Source of the DNA: Serratia sp. DD3
Lineage (GTDB): Bacteria; Pseudomonadota; Gammaproteobacteria; Enterobacterales; Enterobacteriaceae
Direction: 5' to 3'
Length of the DNA stretch: 5,414 nt
NCBI RefSeq assembly: GCF_000496755.2
Contig: NZ_AYKS02000086.1
Coordinates: 1 to 5,414, forward strand
Under the pieces are notes generated by a model. That model was not told the origin of the DNA and searched no databases. It was given only the letters and a program-made list of their open reading frames with translations. Positions 4,990 to 5,414 of this stretch are shown in pieces (position 1 is the stretch's first letter; every line of letters begins with the position of its first letter). The position numbers and the translations under genes are program-made.

Positions 4990-5414
4990 ATGGAAAAAAC
5001 GATAGTTTTGGCTGTTAACAATAGCGAAGGGAAAACCCGTTTATTAACCGCGAATGCCAACAATGCAGTTAAAGTTAAATTAATTCACGGTAATAAATAC
5101 GTCTTAAAGAATCTAGGCAACGATTTTGCTCCCGAGAACGTGACTTTAGTTCGTGTCGGCAAGGCGTTGCACGTGATCCAGGAAGGGGACACACAAGCCA
5201 GTATTATTATTGAAGACTACTTTAATGGTGAAGCCAACAACCCGGTGTTACTGGGAATGGCTGAAGATGGCCAGCTGTATGCCTATGTTCCCTTGTCCGG
5301 GGAAGGCTATGAACACGGCTATCTCTTTACTGATGGTCAGTCATCGCCTGTCGCATTAGGCGGCCCATCTCAAGGCAGTGGTGAAGGCATTTTTGTCGCT
5401 TCTGATGATAATCA
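4990..5414 (+). CDS. N-terminus of a BapA/Bap/RTX-like large surface adhesin (partial)
   Basis: The frame is open from ATG 4990 to the window end: 141 complete codons with no stop, so the gene continues outside. The product has no signal peptide. It resembles the N-terminal prefix domain of very large repetitive adhesins of the BapA/LapF/RTX class. A K-V-K-L-x-x-G-x-x-Y-V-L strand is followed by F-A-P-E-N-V-T-L-V-R-V-G (about residues 48-58), a short I-I-I-E-D-Y-F segment (about 73-79), then L-L-G-M-A-E-D-G-Q-L-Y-A-Y-V-P (about 87-101) and a final A-L-G-G at about 125-128. Such proteins usually leave the cell by a type I system reading a C-terminal signal and act in biofilm or host attachment. 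The repeats, C-terminus and transporter are not in view, so the family call rests on about 140 residues. Confidence 0.8.
   Translation, partial: MEKTIVLAVNNSEGKTRLLTANANNAVKVKLIHGNKYVLKNLGNDFAPENVTLVRVGKALHVIQEGDTQASIIIEDYFNGEANNPVLLGMAEDGQLYAYVPLSGEGYEHGYLFTDGQSSPVALGGPSQGSGEGIFVASDDN

Noticed and set aside
4923..5018. 31-codon ORF overlapping the adhesin start
   Set aside because: Its only purine-rich site touches the start codon, it overlaps a better-supported gene, and the product is unrecognised.
1..5414. CRISPR array, tRNA or rRNA genes
   Set aside because: No regularly spaced repeats and no cloverleaf or rRNA-like sequence were seen on either strand.

Overview
The window looks like an accessory or variable chromosomal region of a gammaproteobacterium. 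The most likely home is the Enterobacterales, in the Xenorhabdus/Photorhabdus/Providencia direction. That guess rests on moderate GC, the gene mix and the density of decayed gene and IS fragments between intact genes. No marker gene here fixes the genus.

Layout: (1) Bases 1-726 hold no intact gene I recognise. They contain a 23-base imperfect palindrome, a 50-codon orphan ORF, a frameshifted HTH-like relic, a strong ribosome binding site opening only a 12-codon ORF, a stable hairpin and two adjacent two-copy tandem duplications. (2) 727-1623 (minus) encodes an exported SMP-30/gluconolactonase-type beta-propeller protein, with a promoter that has a perfect TATAAT. (3) 1700-2052 (minus) is a heavily decayed IS6-family transposase. 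The conserved C-terminal motif is readable, but stops, frameshifts and a small deletion have destroyed it. (4) 2053-2364 is otherwise empty apart from the doxX-like gene's leader. (5) 2389-2823 (plus) is a DoxX-family membrane protein. It converges on 2866-3615 (minus), a cytoplasmic DsbA/FrnE-like thioredoxin-fold protein, with a 9-bp-stem hairpin between them. (6) 3728-4666 (plus) is a LysR-type regulator divergent from the DsbA-like gene across 112 bp. (7) 4667-4989 holds a second copy of the HTH-like relic. (8) 4990 to the window end is the N-terminus of what looks like a large BapA/Bap/RTX-type repetitive surface adhesin, cut off by the window.

Working together: the LysR regulator, DsbA-like protein and DoxX protein form a plausible small thiol/redox-stress module, with the LysR protein as the natural candidate regulator of its divergent neighbour. 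The exported SMP-30-like protein and the adhesin appear to be independent units. The most unusual signals are the two related HTH-like relics in the same orientation about 4.3 kb apart, bracketing the gene block; the IS6 relic; and the extra N-terminal CX6C cysteine pair on the DsbA-like protein. I do not see a clearly new multi-gene system.
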